A model generated the notes under the pieces. It was not told the origin of the DNA and searched no databases. It saw only the letters and a list, made by a program, of their open reading frames with translations. Positions 9,001-17,072 of a stretch of DNA of 64,000 nucleotides are shown piece after piece. This DNA comes from an uncultured Mogibacterium sp. (lineage in GTDB: Bacteria; Bacillota; Clostridia; Peptostreptococcales; Anaerovoracaceae), in assembly GCF_938041965.1 (NCBI RefSeq), contig NZ_CALISE010000022.1, forward strand, positions 1 to 64,000, written 5' to 3'. Position 1 is the stretch's first letter; the number at the start of each line of letters is the position of its first letter. The translations under genes were made by a program, and so were the position numbers.

Positions 9001-10324
9001 AAGCCTCGTTAAGCATAATGTTATTGATGGCACCGTCTTTAATTTTCATGCATTTCATATCCTGTCCACCGATATCAAGGATAAATGTAACGCCTGGAAG
9101 AAATTCTTCAGCTGCTTTATAGTGAGCCATAGTCTCAATTTCGCCACCATCAAGCCTATAGGCTGCTTTTATCAAACCTTCACCGTAACCAGTAACAACT
9201 GATCTCCCGATAAAAGCGCTTTCGGGCATCTTATCGTAAATCTCCGTCATTATGTTACGAACAACGTTTAATGGGTCTCCTTCATTGCTCTGATAGTGCT
9301 CGAAAACGAGCTCCTTATCCTTATTGATAAGTGCCGCTTTAGTTGTAGTTGATCCAGCATCGATTCCAAGGAATAGAGGACCAGATTGTTCTGATATATC
9401 AGCTCTTCTTACTTTAGCTTTGGCATGCCTTGCTCTAAACTCTTCAAGTTCTTTTTTATTCTCAAATAACGGATCAAGATAAACCGTTCCACCAGCGGAA
9501 GCAGGGTCAGCTTTCTTCACTAAGTCAATTAACTTATTAAGTTCTACATGTTTAGTCTCTTTTTCAGCAAGAATTGCTGCTCCAATGGCAACGAAGTATT
9601 TTGCATTTTCAGGAAAAATAACTTCATCCTCACTAAGCTCAAGAGTCTCAACAAATCTCTTTCTAAGTTCAGATAAATACTGAAGAGGACCGCCAAGAAA
9701 CGCAACATGACCTCTTATCGGATGACCACATGCTAACCCACTGATCATCTGATTTACAACTGCCTGAAAAATTGAGGCTGCTATATCTGAGGTTTTTGCA
9801 CCATCATTAATCAGGGGCTGAATATCAGTCTTTGCAAATACTCCGCACCTTGATGCAATCGGATAAATCATCGTGTGCTCTTTCGCAGCTTCATTGAGGC
9901 CTTGTGCATCAGTATGAAGAAGTACCGCCATCTGGTCGATAAATGCGCCGGTTCCACCTGCACACGCACCATTCATTCTTTGCTCAATAGTTGACTCGAA
10001 GAAAGTAATTTTAGCATCTTCTCCGCCAAGCTCAATAGCTACGTCTGTCATCGGAATTATTGTTTCGATTGCTTTGCTACATGCAATTACTTCCTGTTCA
10101 AACTTTATTCCTAAAATCTGTGCTAATGCCATACCACCCGAACCTGTGATAACTGCATTAACTTCAATATCGCCAAGCTCCTTTGTCATATCCGTGAGAA
10201 GCTCAGCAACTTTGTCGAATACATTCGACATATGACGTTCATATCTAGAATACACAATACTATTTGAATCATCTACGACGATAAGTTTTACCGTCGTAGA
10301 TCCAACATCAATACCTAATCTCAT
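6011..10324 (-). CDS. 2-hydroxyacyl-CoA dehydratase activase-like giant protein (two BadF/BcrA ATPase domains plus dehydratase-related region)
   Basis: A 1437-residue protein from an ATG preceded by AGGTG. A GTG 42 bases upstream (10366) is possible but would place an 8-bp hairpin inside the coding region. Two ASKHA ATPase domains of the HgdC/BadF type are visible (first starting MRLGIDVGSTT, second at ~320 with FLGIDAGSTTTK). Each keeps the cysteine pair that in HgdC binds one shared [4Fe-4S] cluster (ACAGGTGAFIDQMA...SRCGVF; ACSAGCGSF...TRCTVF). A DUF2229-type region and a C-terminal HgdB-related region follow (DACYPT, GCRASNY, CLPNHVTGKG). Classical activases drive ATP-dependent electron injection into dehydratases. 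Members of this long form are common in anaerobes, but their substrate is not established. No dehydratase subunit genes lie nearby. Confidence 0.9.
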   Translation of the reverse strand: MRLGIDVGSTTVKLIVVDDSNSIVYSRYERHMSNVFDKVAELLTDMTKELGDIEVNAVITGSGGMALAQILGIKFEQEVIACSKAIETIIPMTDVAIELGGEDAKITFFESTIEQRMNGACAGGTGAFIDQMAVLLHTDAQGLNEAAKEHTMIYPIASRCGVFAKTDIQPLINDGAKTSDIAASIFQAVVNQMISGLACGHPIRGHVAFLGGPLQYLSELRKRFVETLELSEDEVIFPENAKYFVAIGAAILAEKETKHVELNKLIDLVKKADPASAGGTVYLDPLFENKKELEEFRARHAKAKVRRADISEQSGPLFLGIDAGSTTTKAALINKDKELVFEHYQSNEGDPLNVVRNIMTEIYDKMPESAFIGRSVVTGYGEGLIKAAYRLDGGEIETMAHYKAAEEFLPGVTFILDIGGQDMKCMKIKDGAINNIMLNEACSAGCGSFIETFAKSVNTSVEEFAEDALESRMPVDLGTRCTVFMNSKVKQAQKEGATVADISAGLSYSVIKNALYKVMKLRNPSETGDKVVVQGGTFLNEAVLRSIELVLGKNVVRPDASGLMGAYGAAIIGSNEYVDGEKSNVLTKDELDGFSVETSNDRCQKCGNHCLLTISTFSDGNKYVSGNRCEKGAGETVEPHNNPDLYKEKLKLLFGRRNLKQEEAKRGIIGIPRVLNMYEDYPFWHSFFTTLGFSIVLSPQSSKKLYESGMDSISSDTACYPAKITHGHIKWLVNKGVKRIFYPCVNFEVIEDKTAANHYNCPIVATYPEVIDKNMADLFYENNVEFYHPFLPYDNDDRMVEELYKFFSGKRKIDVDRANHTDSINRFENDTRTYSLFGLNLSRSELREAIRAGRKAYQEFKADMNKLGDDALKFMEENNKKGIILSGRPYHLDPEINHGINNVINQQDMVVLTEDSVSNKIDIARDVRVLDQWTYHSRLYKAAVFAGTRDDIELVQLNSFGCGLDAVTTDEVDELLGQNNKLHTVLKIDEGSNLGAAKIRIRSLKAALDERDKAGTHSEGLNEPYKRVIFTPEMREEYTLLVPQMSPLHFQYFTPILRAAGYKAELLPEATKNSEEEGLRYINNDACYPTIVTLGQIISALKSGKYDLNKVGVFMSQTGGGCRASNYVALLRKALKDLGMEQVPVISFNTAGLEKNPGFKITPKMGLSLVFAVNYGDLIMKCLYRTRPYEKVKGSAEKIMHNWHDRIVENVLNCKASTFKKNIKMIVKEYDTLPIYEDVKKPRVGVVGEILVKYHPNANNNLVEIIEEEGGEAVVPSFIDFFEYGMLNKQFNFKNLSGSRKEMIFNSAALKAIEHYREYVRKACRASERFEPDHYIEETALNAENILSVGNQCGEGWLLTGEMVDLINSGVKNILCLQPFACLPNHVTGKGMIKVLRSYDEDANIVAIDYDPGASHVNQLNRIKMMMSTAFKNLEKK

Positions 10325-10333
10325 ATGGTCACC

Positions 10334-10353
10334 TAAACCTCGATAGAGATATC
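10334..10353 (-). other. Hairpin between rnpB and the activase-like gene
   Basis: On the minus strand CCTCGATA-TCTC-TATCGAGG is a perfect 8-bp stem. It is followed by TTTAGGTGACC and then the ATG at 10324. The T run is too weak for a confident terminator. It could be an RNase P RNA 3'-end processing signal, a leaky terminator or a 5'-UTR hairpin beside the ribosome binding site. Confidence 0.6.
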
Positions 10354-10381
10354 GAGGTCCTTTCACTCATATCCCTAAATT

Positions 10382-10736
10382 AAAATGGGCAAACTATAAG
10401 CCGGGTTCTGTATACGATGATCATCCATCTAGAACAGCTATCGCTAGCTGCTTCAAGCGACTTACCTTCCGGCTGCGACGGGCCGCCGCATTTTATGCCT
10501 ATCTTAGTCTTGCTCCGGATGGGGTTTACACGGCCACCATGTCTCCATGATGCCGGTGAGCTCTTACCTCACCATTTCAACCTTACCACGGCATTATCCG
10601 TTTCGGCGGAATGTTTCTGTTGCACTTTCCCTATAGTTACCTACGCCAGACGTTATCTGGCATCCTCGCCCTATGGAGCCCGGACTTTCCTCGTGATTGT
10701 TACATCACGCGATCATCCAGTTTACCCATTTCAGGA
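10382..10736 (-). ncRNA. rnpB: RNase P RNA (bacterial type A)
   Basis: This is the catalytic RNA subunit of RNase P, which makes the mature 5' ends of tRNAs. On the minus strand the conserved 5' element GAGGAAAGTCCGGGCTCC and the downstream GGTAACTATAGGGAAAGTGC and GCCGAAACGGATAATGCC are present. The 3' element ACAGAACCCGGCTTATAG is also present. The ends pair (GAAATGGGTAAAC with GTTTGCCCATTTT) to form helix P1. The P4-forming segments and the length of ~350 bases fit type A. The gene lies between the YkvI-like gene and the activase-like gene, all on the minus strand. Confidence 0.97.
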
Positions 10737-10737
10737 T

Positions 10738-10766
10738 ATAATGATACCACAAATACATTGTGTAAA
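10738..10766 (-). promoter_or_regulatory. Promoter of rnpB
   Basis: On the minus strand -35 TTTACA (10761-10766) and -10 CATTAT (10738-10743) are separated by 17 bases. The predicted start coincides with the 5' strand of helix P1. The -35 lies about 20 bases beyond the stop codon of the YkvI-like gene. Confidence 0.55.
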
Positions 10767-10785
10767 ATATATATTGGATACATTT

Positions 10786-11850
10786 TTATCCACAATTAAA
10801 ATTTTTTAATTTATTAATAATTATTTTAATAAAGTTTACTGCCACTAAAATTAAAATGATACACCCAATATATCCTTGAGTTGGATACAATATCGCTACT
10901 ATTTTTTTAAAATCCGTTAATCCAGCTACGAAAGCAACTATCGCTCCAATTGAAAGGATTGTTTTCTTCATAGGTGCATTATTTATTGTGATACTGAAGC
11001 CATAATAAGTACTAGTTGCAGTCTGATATATAGCACCCATTAAAACAAATGCATAAAGAAGTCCGAACTTTGTGTTAATAGCTTCTGACCATCCAACCAT
11101 TGGAAGGCTTAAATTACTTGAAAATCCAGGATTTATAAGCAGAACAGTTAGAAGCATCAATGTAATAACAGTCAATAGAATTACTCCCAGTATTGCTCCA
11201 CCAATCGCATGCTTGGTACTCCTAGCAGAAACTGCACATGATCCAGCGACAGTCATCATACCCATACAGTTATATGAGAGAAAAAGCATCGATGATCTTT
11301 GCCATGAAATGCTTGAATTATGATTTATCAATAAATTACTTTCACTCACTTTATTCTGTGTAAGCAGTACTATTATTATTGCTAAAATACAAATGCTAAA
11401 TAAAACTGGTACAAACTTTTTGAAAATGCTCGACATACGAGAGAAGCTTCCCAAAACAGTGTGTAGTGTTAGAGCAGTAATAATAGCACCTCCGATCCAT
11501 TGAGGTAATCCCAAAATCTGATTTAAAAGCGAGCCACCTGCTGAAGCCATAGCGATTAACATTGTATAATATATAATTGCAAGGATATTCTCAATGAGTT
11601 TATAAATTAATTTTGACTCAACAGGTGATATAAGCGCACCTAATTGAATTGTATGTGTGGAAATAGCTATGTAGCTTATCATCACAGATACAACTAGGAA
11701 ACCTATACCTGTTATCAGAATCCCCTTGTATCCGTTATCGCCAAATATACCAAAAAACTGCCAGCATTCTCTTCCTGAAGCGAAACCAGCCCCCATTATG
11801 ACGCCTATGTACATCGTCGCTACAGTAAAGAAATTTAATTTTTTATCCAT
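10786..11850 (-). CDS. YkvI-like integral membrane protein
   Basis: A 354-residue protein with about ten hydrophobic segments that look like membrane helices. The N-terminus KLNFFTVATMYIGVIMGAGFASGRE is characteristic of the YkvI family (COG3949), which is distantly similar to amino-acid/polyamine/organocation transporters: the G-x-G-x-A-S-G loop in helix 1 resembles their unwound substrate-binding segment. No substrate is established for the family. The start codon directly follows the trmK stop with no gap, so it is translated from the same mRNA as the rpoD-trmK group. Confidence 0.8.
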   Translation of the reverse strand: MDKKLNFFTVATMYIGVIMGAGFASGRECWQFFGIFGDNGYKGILITGIGFLVVSVMISYIAISTHTIQLGALISPVESKLIYKLIENILAIIYYTMLIAMASAGGSLLNQILGLPQWIGGAIITALTLHTVLGSFSRMSSIFKKFVPVLFSICILAIIIVLLTQNKVSESNLLINHNSSISWQRSSMLFLSYNCMGMMTVAGSCAVSARSTKHAIGGAILGVILLTVITLMLLTVLLINPGFSSNLSLPMVGWSEAINTKFGLLYAFVLMGAIYQTATSTYYGFSITINNAPMKKTILSIGAIVAFVAGLTDFKKIVAILYPTQGYIGCIILILVAVNFIKIIINKLKNFNCG

Positions 11851-12579
11851 TTATTCTCCTAGTAATGTGTACAGATAATTAAGCTCCTTTTTAAGCATAG
11901 CTATTCTATCACTTTGGTCGTGTTTCGCGCGTCTAAGGTTTTCAATTTCCCTTTTGTGATTCTCTATAGCATGACCAAGTCTTTTACTAACCACTGATGC
12001 ATCATTGTTTATAATGTCTTCTGGATATCGCCATCTTATATCAGTATCTTTATAAGGCAGCTCCCTTTCGGAGCTTGAACCATTTTCGCTGTTAATATTT
12101 GATGTTCTAACAGCTACAATAACTTCACATGAAAATTTACCCTCTTTTACGAGCTTGTTATCGATAATATCGAACCCATATCTATATAAGAAACTTCTTA
12201 ATGGACCACTATTGTTACGAGGCTGTAAAATTAGTTTTTTAAAGCTCTGCAATTTATCGATATCATTCGAAAGAATATCTATAATAGTTACCCCCCCAAG
12301 TCCAGCAATGATAAGGGCATCGACTTCCCATTTTTCGATTACATCAATCCCATCACCCACTCTAAATGATGATTCAGGCATATCAATTTCAGCATCGGTA
12401 AAACTTTTTTTGGCTTTTGATAGAGAGTCAGCACTAATATCGCACATAATCACATGTGGAGAAACATTATTTTTATATAGAATTAATGGGACATAGGCAT
12501 GATCTGTGCCTATGTCCGCAATTGTCTCTCCATATGTGACAGCGCCGCATATTGCTTTTATTCTGTCACTAATCTTCAT
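11851..12579 (-). CDS. trmK: tRNA (adenine(22)-N(1))-methyltransferase
   Basis: A 242-residue SAM-dependent methyltransferase that makes m1A22 in tRNA, of the COG2384 family. It has the SAM-binding motif DIGTDHAYVPLIL (residues ~20-32), GDGIDVIEKWEVD and GLGGVTIIDIL, followed by QPRNNSGPLRSFLYRYGF, and ends in a helical coiled-coil-like C-terminus (ENHKREIENLRRAKHDQ). In Firmicutes trmK regularly follows rpoD, as here with a 2-base gap. The nif3/yqfO gene that often comes next is replaced by the YkvI-like gene. Confidence 0.92.
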   Translation of the reverse strand: MKISDRIKAICGAVTYGETIADIGTDHAYVPLILYKNNVSPHVIMCDISADSLSKAKKSFTDAEIDMPESSFRVGDGIDVIEKWEVDALIIAGLGGVTIIDILSNDIDKLQSFKKLILQPRNNSGPLRSFLYRYGFDIIDNKLVKEGKFSCEVIVAVRTSNINSENGSSSERELPYKDTDIRWRYPEDIINNDASVVSKRLGHAIENHKREIENLRRAKHDQSDRIAMLKKELNYLYTLLGE

Positions 12580-12581
12580 AT

Positions 12582-13736
12582 TTACTCCAGGTAATCTCTC
12601 AGCTTCTTACTTCTGCTAGGATGACGAAGCTTTCTAAGTGCCTTAGCTTCAATCTGTCTGATTCGTTCTCTCGTAACGTTAAACTCTTTACCAACCTCTT
12701 CAAGAGTACGTGGTCTTCCATCTTCGAGACCAAATCTTAACATTAAAACTTTCTTTTCTCTATCTGATAGAGTGTCAAGAACTTCCATCAGCTGCTCCTT
12801 AAGCATTGAATATGCAGCTGCTTCTACTGGTGCTGGTACATCATCGTCAGGAATAAAATCGCCAAGGTGGCTATCTTCTTCTTCACCTATCGGTGTCTCG
12901 AGCGAAACTGGATCCTGAGAAATTTTCTTTATCTCCCTAACCTTTTCTACCGTTATACCCATCTCTTTAGCGATTTCTTCTGAAGTAGGTTCACGTCCAA
13001 GCTCTTGGAGCAACTGTCTAGAGATTCTGATTAACTTATTGATGGTTTCAACCATATGAACAGGAATTCTAATCGTCCTAGCTTGATCAGCGATTGATCG
13101 AGTAATGGCCTGCCTTATCCACCAAGTAGCATATGTCGAGAATTTGTATCCTTTCGTATAGTCGAATTTGTCAACAGCTTTAATCAGACCGAGGTTACCT
13201 TCTTGAATAAGATCAAGAAAACTTAGTCCTCTGTTTAGATATCTTTTAGCAATACTTACGACAAGTCTTAGGTTTGATTCACAAAGTTTTTTCTTAGCTT
13301 CCTCGTCGCCTTGTTCCATGCGGATTGCAAGTTCTCGCTCTTCTGCTCCTGTAAGAAGAGGTACTTTACCAATCTCCTTGAGATACATTCTGACTGCATC
13401 ATCAGTAGGGAGTGATTTAGGAACAGTTGCATCTACGTCGATTTCACCATTTGTCTTAAGAACTAGTCCATCATCAACATCTACGTCATCTTCCTCAACA
13501 TCTTCAAGTTCGTTACCGTTAGGTTCCCTTGTATCAACTATGCTAATCCCATTTTTTTCCACCAAATCGTAGACTTCATCTATCTGATCTTTATTTAGTT
13601 TTATTCTCGATAGATGTTCTCCAATCTCAGCTAGAGTTATTTCATTGCCGGTGTTTTCAGAGAGCCTCATAATCTCTTCCACAGCCTGTTCAACGCGCTC
13701 ATTAGCTGGTGCTTCGGTTGCTTCTTTCTTTGGCAT
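12582..13736 (-). CDS. rpoD: RNA polymerase primary sigma factor (sigma-A/RpoD)
   Basis: A 384-residue group 1 sigma factor. It shows an N-terminal acidic region 1.1, region 1.2 (DDAVRMYLKEIGKVPLL), region 2 with FLDLIQEGNLGLIKAVDKFDYTKG and FSTYATWWIRQAI (core binding and -10 recognition), region 3 (RQLLQELGREPTSEE) and region 4 with the helix-turn-helix TLEEVGKEFNVTRERIRQIE for -35 recognition. It follows dnaG by 3 bases, the classic macromolecular-synthesis arrangement. The predicted promoters in this window are of its TTGACA/TATAAT type. Confidence 0.97.
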   Translation of the reverse strand: MPKKEATEAPANERVEQAVEEIMRLSENTGNEITLAEIGEHLSRIKLNKDQIDEVYDLVEKNGISIVDTREPNGNELEDVEEDDVDVDDGLVLKTNGEIDVDATVPKSLPTDDAVRMYLKEIGKVPLLTGAEERELAIRMEQGDEEAKKKLCESNLRLVVSIAKRYLNRGLSFLDLIQEGNLGLIKAVDKFDYTKGYKFSTYATWWIRQAITRSIADQARTIRIPVHMVETINKLIRISRQLLQELGREPTSEEIAKEMGITVEKVREIKKISQDPVSLETPIGEEEDSHLGDFIPDDDVPAPVEAAAYSMLKEQLMEVLDTLSDREKKVLMLRFGLEDGRPRTLEEVGKEFNVTRERIRQIEAKALRKLRHPSRSKKLRDYLE

Positions 13737-13739
13737 ATT

Positions 13740-15497
13740 TTACCTAACCTTTCTCCTCTTATCTTCAATATCTTGTAACTGCATAGCAAGACGCGAGATT
13801 TCTTCTTCATTACCCAGCTTCTCAGCGACAGCAATCGCATTTTGTAGCTCTATTATTTTTTCTCCGTAATGCATCTGCGCATATTTAACATAACATTCTC
13901 TGTAGTACGAACTTTCATCCGCACCAATTCTTATCGATGATAATATCTTTTTAAGAGCCTTTTCGTCCTCAGGATCTAGCTCTTTATATATATCGTTAAT
14001 ATTAATTTCAGACATTCTGTTCTGCAAAATTAGCTTATTTGCAACATCGTAAAACTCTCGGCCAAGAGCAGTTCTGAACTCTATATCATCTTCTCTAAAA
14101 GTATCGAGATATCGCACATCCCTCGTTAAAATATAGAGAATAGAAACTTCAAGCCTTTCATCATTTCCAAAGCTATCAGTCTTGAATTCTTTCATTTCAC
14201 GCAAACTCTTTTGGTAAGAAGCACTTTGTCTGCTTTCATCTGAAGCCATCTCTGTTAGTATAGCGTGCTCAGATATATCAAATTCTGAGGCAAGCTTCTT
14301 AACATATAAATCCTGTTCTACAGCACCTAGCTTTTTTAATACTGGCACACAACTCCTTATATACTCTATAATCTCAAGGTTATCGCTAAGGTTGAAAATT
14401 TTTTTCATCATCTCTAGCACGAACTCTGTAGATGGAGCAGCGCTATTAACAAGCTTCAAAAACTCTTCTTTCCCATATTTCTTCACAAATTCATCAGGAT
14501 CTTTTCCGCCAGTTACGTGTAAGATCCTTACATTTGCATTCGAATTTCGCATTACATCGATTCCTCGGAGAGCTGCTTTTATTCCAGCTGAATCAGAATC
14601 ATATGATAACACAACATTCTTAGTATACCTAGTAATAAGCTGACATTGATTCTCTGTCAGAGCTGTGCCGAGCGAAGCAACAACATTTCGAATACCATTC
14701 TGATATAAGGATATTGCATCCATATATCCTTCAACGATAAGAACCTGATCCATATCATTTATACTTTTCTTAGTAAAGTTTAAAGCATAAAGGTTATTTT
14801 TTTTAAGAAAAACTTCACTCTCTGAGGAGTTTAGATACTTAGGCATCTCATCACCGATAGCTCTACCTCCAAAACCTATTACTTTTCCTTGGGGGTTAAA
14901 AATTGGGAACATAAGTCTTCCTCGGAATTTATCATAAATACCTTTTTTCCCTTGTGTTACCAATCCTAGCTTAAGCATATCTTCATCTGATACGCCCTTA
15001 TCTTGTAGAAATTTATACAGACTGTTCCAAGAATTTGGAGAATATCCGAGTCCAAAACGTTTAATAGTCTCATCACTAATACCTCTCTTACGAATATATG
15101 TATATCCGGGATTAGCATGTTTCGTTAGATTATCAAAGAAAAATCTTGCAGCTATAGAGTTAATTTCATAATAGCGAGATAAATCTTCTTTCCTTCGTGT
15201 TCCGTGCTTTGGAATCTCAATATTATATTCTTCAGCTAGCTTTTCACACGCCTCCATGAACTCCATGTTATTAAACCGCTGCACAAAGTGGATTACATCG
15301 CCTTTTTCTCCGCACCCAAAACAATTAAAAATCTGCTTTTGTTCATTTACCATAAATGAAGGTGTCTTTTCATTGTGGAATGGGCAAAGACCCTTAAAGT
15401 TACTACCACTTTGTTTTAGAGGAACTTCACGGCCAATGACGTCCACAATATTAACTTTTGACTTTATCTCATCGATAAAGCTACTGCCAATCGCCAT
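13740..15497 (-). CDS. dnaG: DNA primase
   Basis: A 585-residue primase making RNA primers at the replication fork. It has an N-terminal CHC2 zinc finger with ligands C38, H41, C59 and C62 (CPFH, CFGC). A central TOPRIM domain follows (VEGYMDAISLYQNG glutamate; SYDSDSAG aspartates), and then a C-terminal helical region expected to bind DnaB. Length is normal. The gene lies between dgt and rpoD on one strand with short gaps. Confidence 0.97.
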   Translation of the reverse strand: MAIGSSFIDEIKSKVNIVDVIGREVPLKQSGSNFKGLCPFHNEKTPSFMVNEQKQIFNCFGCGEKGDVIHFVQRFNNMEFMEACEKLAEEYNIEIPKHGTRRKEDLSRYYEINSIAARFFFDNLTKHANPGYTYIRKRGISDETIKRFGLGYSPNSWNSLYKFLQDKGVSDEDMLKLGLVTQGKKGIYDKFRGRLMFPIFNPQGKVIGFGGRAIGDEMPKYLNSSESEVFLKKNNLYALNFTKKSINDMDQVLIVEGYMDAISLYQNGIRNVVASLGTALTENQCQLITRYTKNVVLSYDSDSAGIKAALRGIDVMRNSNANVRILHVTGGKDPDEFVKKYGKEEFLKLVNSAAPSTEFVLEMMKKIFNLSDNLEIIEYIRSCVPVLKKLGAVEQDLYVKKLASEFDISEHAILTEMASDESRQSASYQKSLREMKEFKTDSFGNDERLEVSILYILTRDVRYLDTFREDDIEFRTALGREFYDVANKLILQNRMSEININDIYKELDPEDEKALKKILSSIRIGADESSYYRECYVKYAQMHYGEKIIELQNAIAVAEKLGNEEEISRLAMQLQDIEDKRRKVR

Positions 15498-15522
15498 TTT
15501 ATCCTCCTTCTAAGTAAATTGA

Positions 15523-16542
15523 TTACTTAAATTCCGTCCATCCACGTGGAACAAACAAATCAGAATATAGTGATATCGCATATCTATCTGTCATTCCTGA
15601 GACATAATCTTTTACTGCCGTAGCATTTCCATCCTCAAGGGCTACCCCCCTGTATAGTTCAGGCAGCTTCTCTGGATGTTTAATAAAATAGTTGTAAAGT
15701 GCGGTAATAACCACTTCAACTTTATTCATATCTTCTTCCCGTTTAACGAGCTCGCTACAATATACGTGTTCAAACATATACTTTCGTAAATGAAGAAGAG
15801 CTCGATTAAAATCAGGACTTAAGCTAATCTTGTCTTTTCCGTCACTAAATGTCACAAGATCAGAGATTAGGTTGTTTATCCTTTCGCTATGAGAATGCCC
15901 AAGTACATCGAGATCTTCAGTAGGAAGTACATCGATTGTTATTACATTACTTCTTATTGCATCATCTATATCATGATTTATGTAAGCAATACGGTCGCTA
16001 ATCTTTACTATCTGCCCCTCGAGTGTTATCGGAATACCTTCACCTCTATGATTGAGAATTCCGTCTTTTACTTCCTTTGTAAGGTTAAGCCCCACTCTTT
16101 TTGATGTGCATTCAAGACGTTCTACAATTCTTAAGCTCTGTTCATTATGTCTAAATCCACCCGGATGAATCCTGTTAAGAACATCCTCTCCATTATGTCC
16201 AAATGGCGTATGTCCAAGATCATGCCCTAGAGCAATTGCTTCCGTTAAATCTTCGTTATAATTGAGAGTTTTTGCAATTGTACGAGCAACTTGAGCAACT
16301 TCGAGGGTGTGTGTAAGCCTGGTTCTATAGTGGTCACCTTCTGGTGCAAGAAATACCTGTGTTTTATGCATCAGCCTACGAAATGCTTTCGAATGGATAA
16401 TTCTATCTCTGTCACGCTGATAGTCGGTTCGAAAAGAACACTTATCTTCGAATACATCGCGGCCCAAAGAATTCTTAGACTTTGAAGCTCGCTCATCAAG
16501 GAAATTAAATTCTCTCCTTTCAAGGTCATCACGTAAAATCAT
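15523..16542 (-). CDS. dgt: HD-domain dNTP triphosphohydrolase (Dgt-like)
   Basis: A 339-residue protein of the deoxyguanosinetriphosphate triphosphohydrolase-like group, which hydrolyses dNTPs to deoxynucleosides and triphosphate. Metal-binding HD residues appear as TRLTHTLEVAQVART and GHDLGHTPFGHNGE; a later ISDRIAYINHDIDDA gives the last metal aspartate. The group commonly sits upstream of dnaG in Firmicutes, as here. Its start directly adjoins the dut stop, so it is probably in the same transcript and contributes to nucleotide-pool control. Confidence 0.93.
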   Translation of the reverse strand: MILRDDLERREFNFLDERASKSKNSLGRDVFEDKCSFRTDYQRDRDRIIHSKAFRRLMHKTQVFLAPEGDHYRTRLTHTLEVAQVARTIAKTLNYNEDLTEAIALGHDLGHTPFGHNGEDVLNRIHPGGFRHNEQSLRIVERLECTSKRVGLNLTKEVKDGILNHRGEGIPITLEGQIVKISDRIAYINHDIDDAIRSNVITIDVLPTEDLDVLGHSHSERINNLISDLVTFSDGKDKISLSPDFNRALLHLRKYMFEHVYCSELVKREEDMNKVEVVITALYNYFIKHPEKLPELYRGVALEDGNATAVKDYVSGMTDRYAISLYSDLFVPRGWTEFK

Positions 16543-16977
16543 CTATCCTTTCACCCCTGTATGTCCAAAACCGCCTTCTCCACGATCAGTCTCATCTAGT
16601 ACGGATACAATTATCGGCTCTACTCTCTTATAGGCAGCAATTACGAGCTGAGCTACACGATCACCACTATTTATCGTAAAGGATTCATTTCCAAAATTAA
16701 TCATAGGAATCTTAAGTTCTCCACGGTAATCGGAATCAATAGTGCCAATACTATTAACTAGACCTATTCCATGCTTAATAGCAAGTCCTGACCTAGCTCT
16801 GACTTGTCCTTCATAACCTTCTGGAATTTGAACAAATAGTCCAGTTGGAATGAGACTTCTCTCCATAGGCTTTAATGTTATAGGCTCATCTATAAAAGCT
16901 CGGAGATCCATGCCCGATGCCCCATCTGTAGCATAAGCTGGAAGTGAACCACTGAGTGATTTAAATTTTAATTCCAT
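16543..16977 (-). CDS. dut: dUTP diphosphatase
   Basis: A 144-residue trimeric dUTPase that converts dUTP to dUMP and pyrophosphate. All five family motifs are visible: YATDGASGMDLRA, RSGLAIKHGI, GTIDSDYRGEL (with the catalytic aspartate region), GDRVAQLVI, and the C-terminal flap RGEGGFGHTG. Length is standard. It is directly upstream of dgt with no intergenic base. Confidence 0.96.
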   Translation of the reverse strand: MELKFKSLSGSLPAYATDGASGMDLRAFIDEPITLKPMERSLIPTGLFVQIPEGYEGQVRARSGLAIKHGIGLVNSIGTIDSDYRGELKIPMINFGNESFTINSGDRVAQLVIAAYKRVEPIIVSVLDETDRGEGGFGHTGVKG

Positions 16978-17072
16978 TTAGAATGCATCCTTTCTAACAA
17001 ATGATAAGAAACCGCTAAGATTTGAAACTTTCAAAGCTAAATTGCTCAGCACAAACGTCTACAGGTTTACAT

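Noticed and set aside
6011..10366. GTG start at 10366 for the activase-like protein
   Set aside because: The ATG at 10324 gives the family N-terminus MRLGIDVGSTT and has its own AGGTG; the upstream extension is non-conserved and contains a hairpin.
10417..10809. Plus-strand 130-residue open frame opposite rnpB
   Set aside because: It lies antisense to the well-recognised RNase P RNA, and its sequence follows from structured RNA, so it is not taken as a gene.
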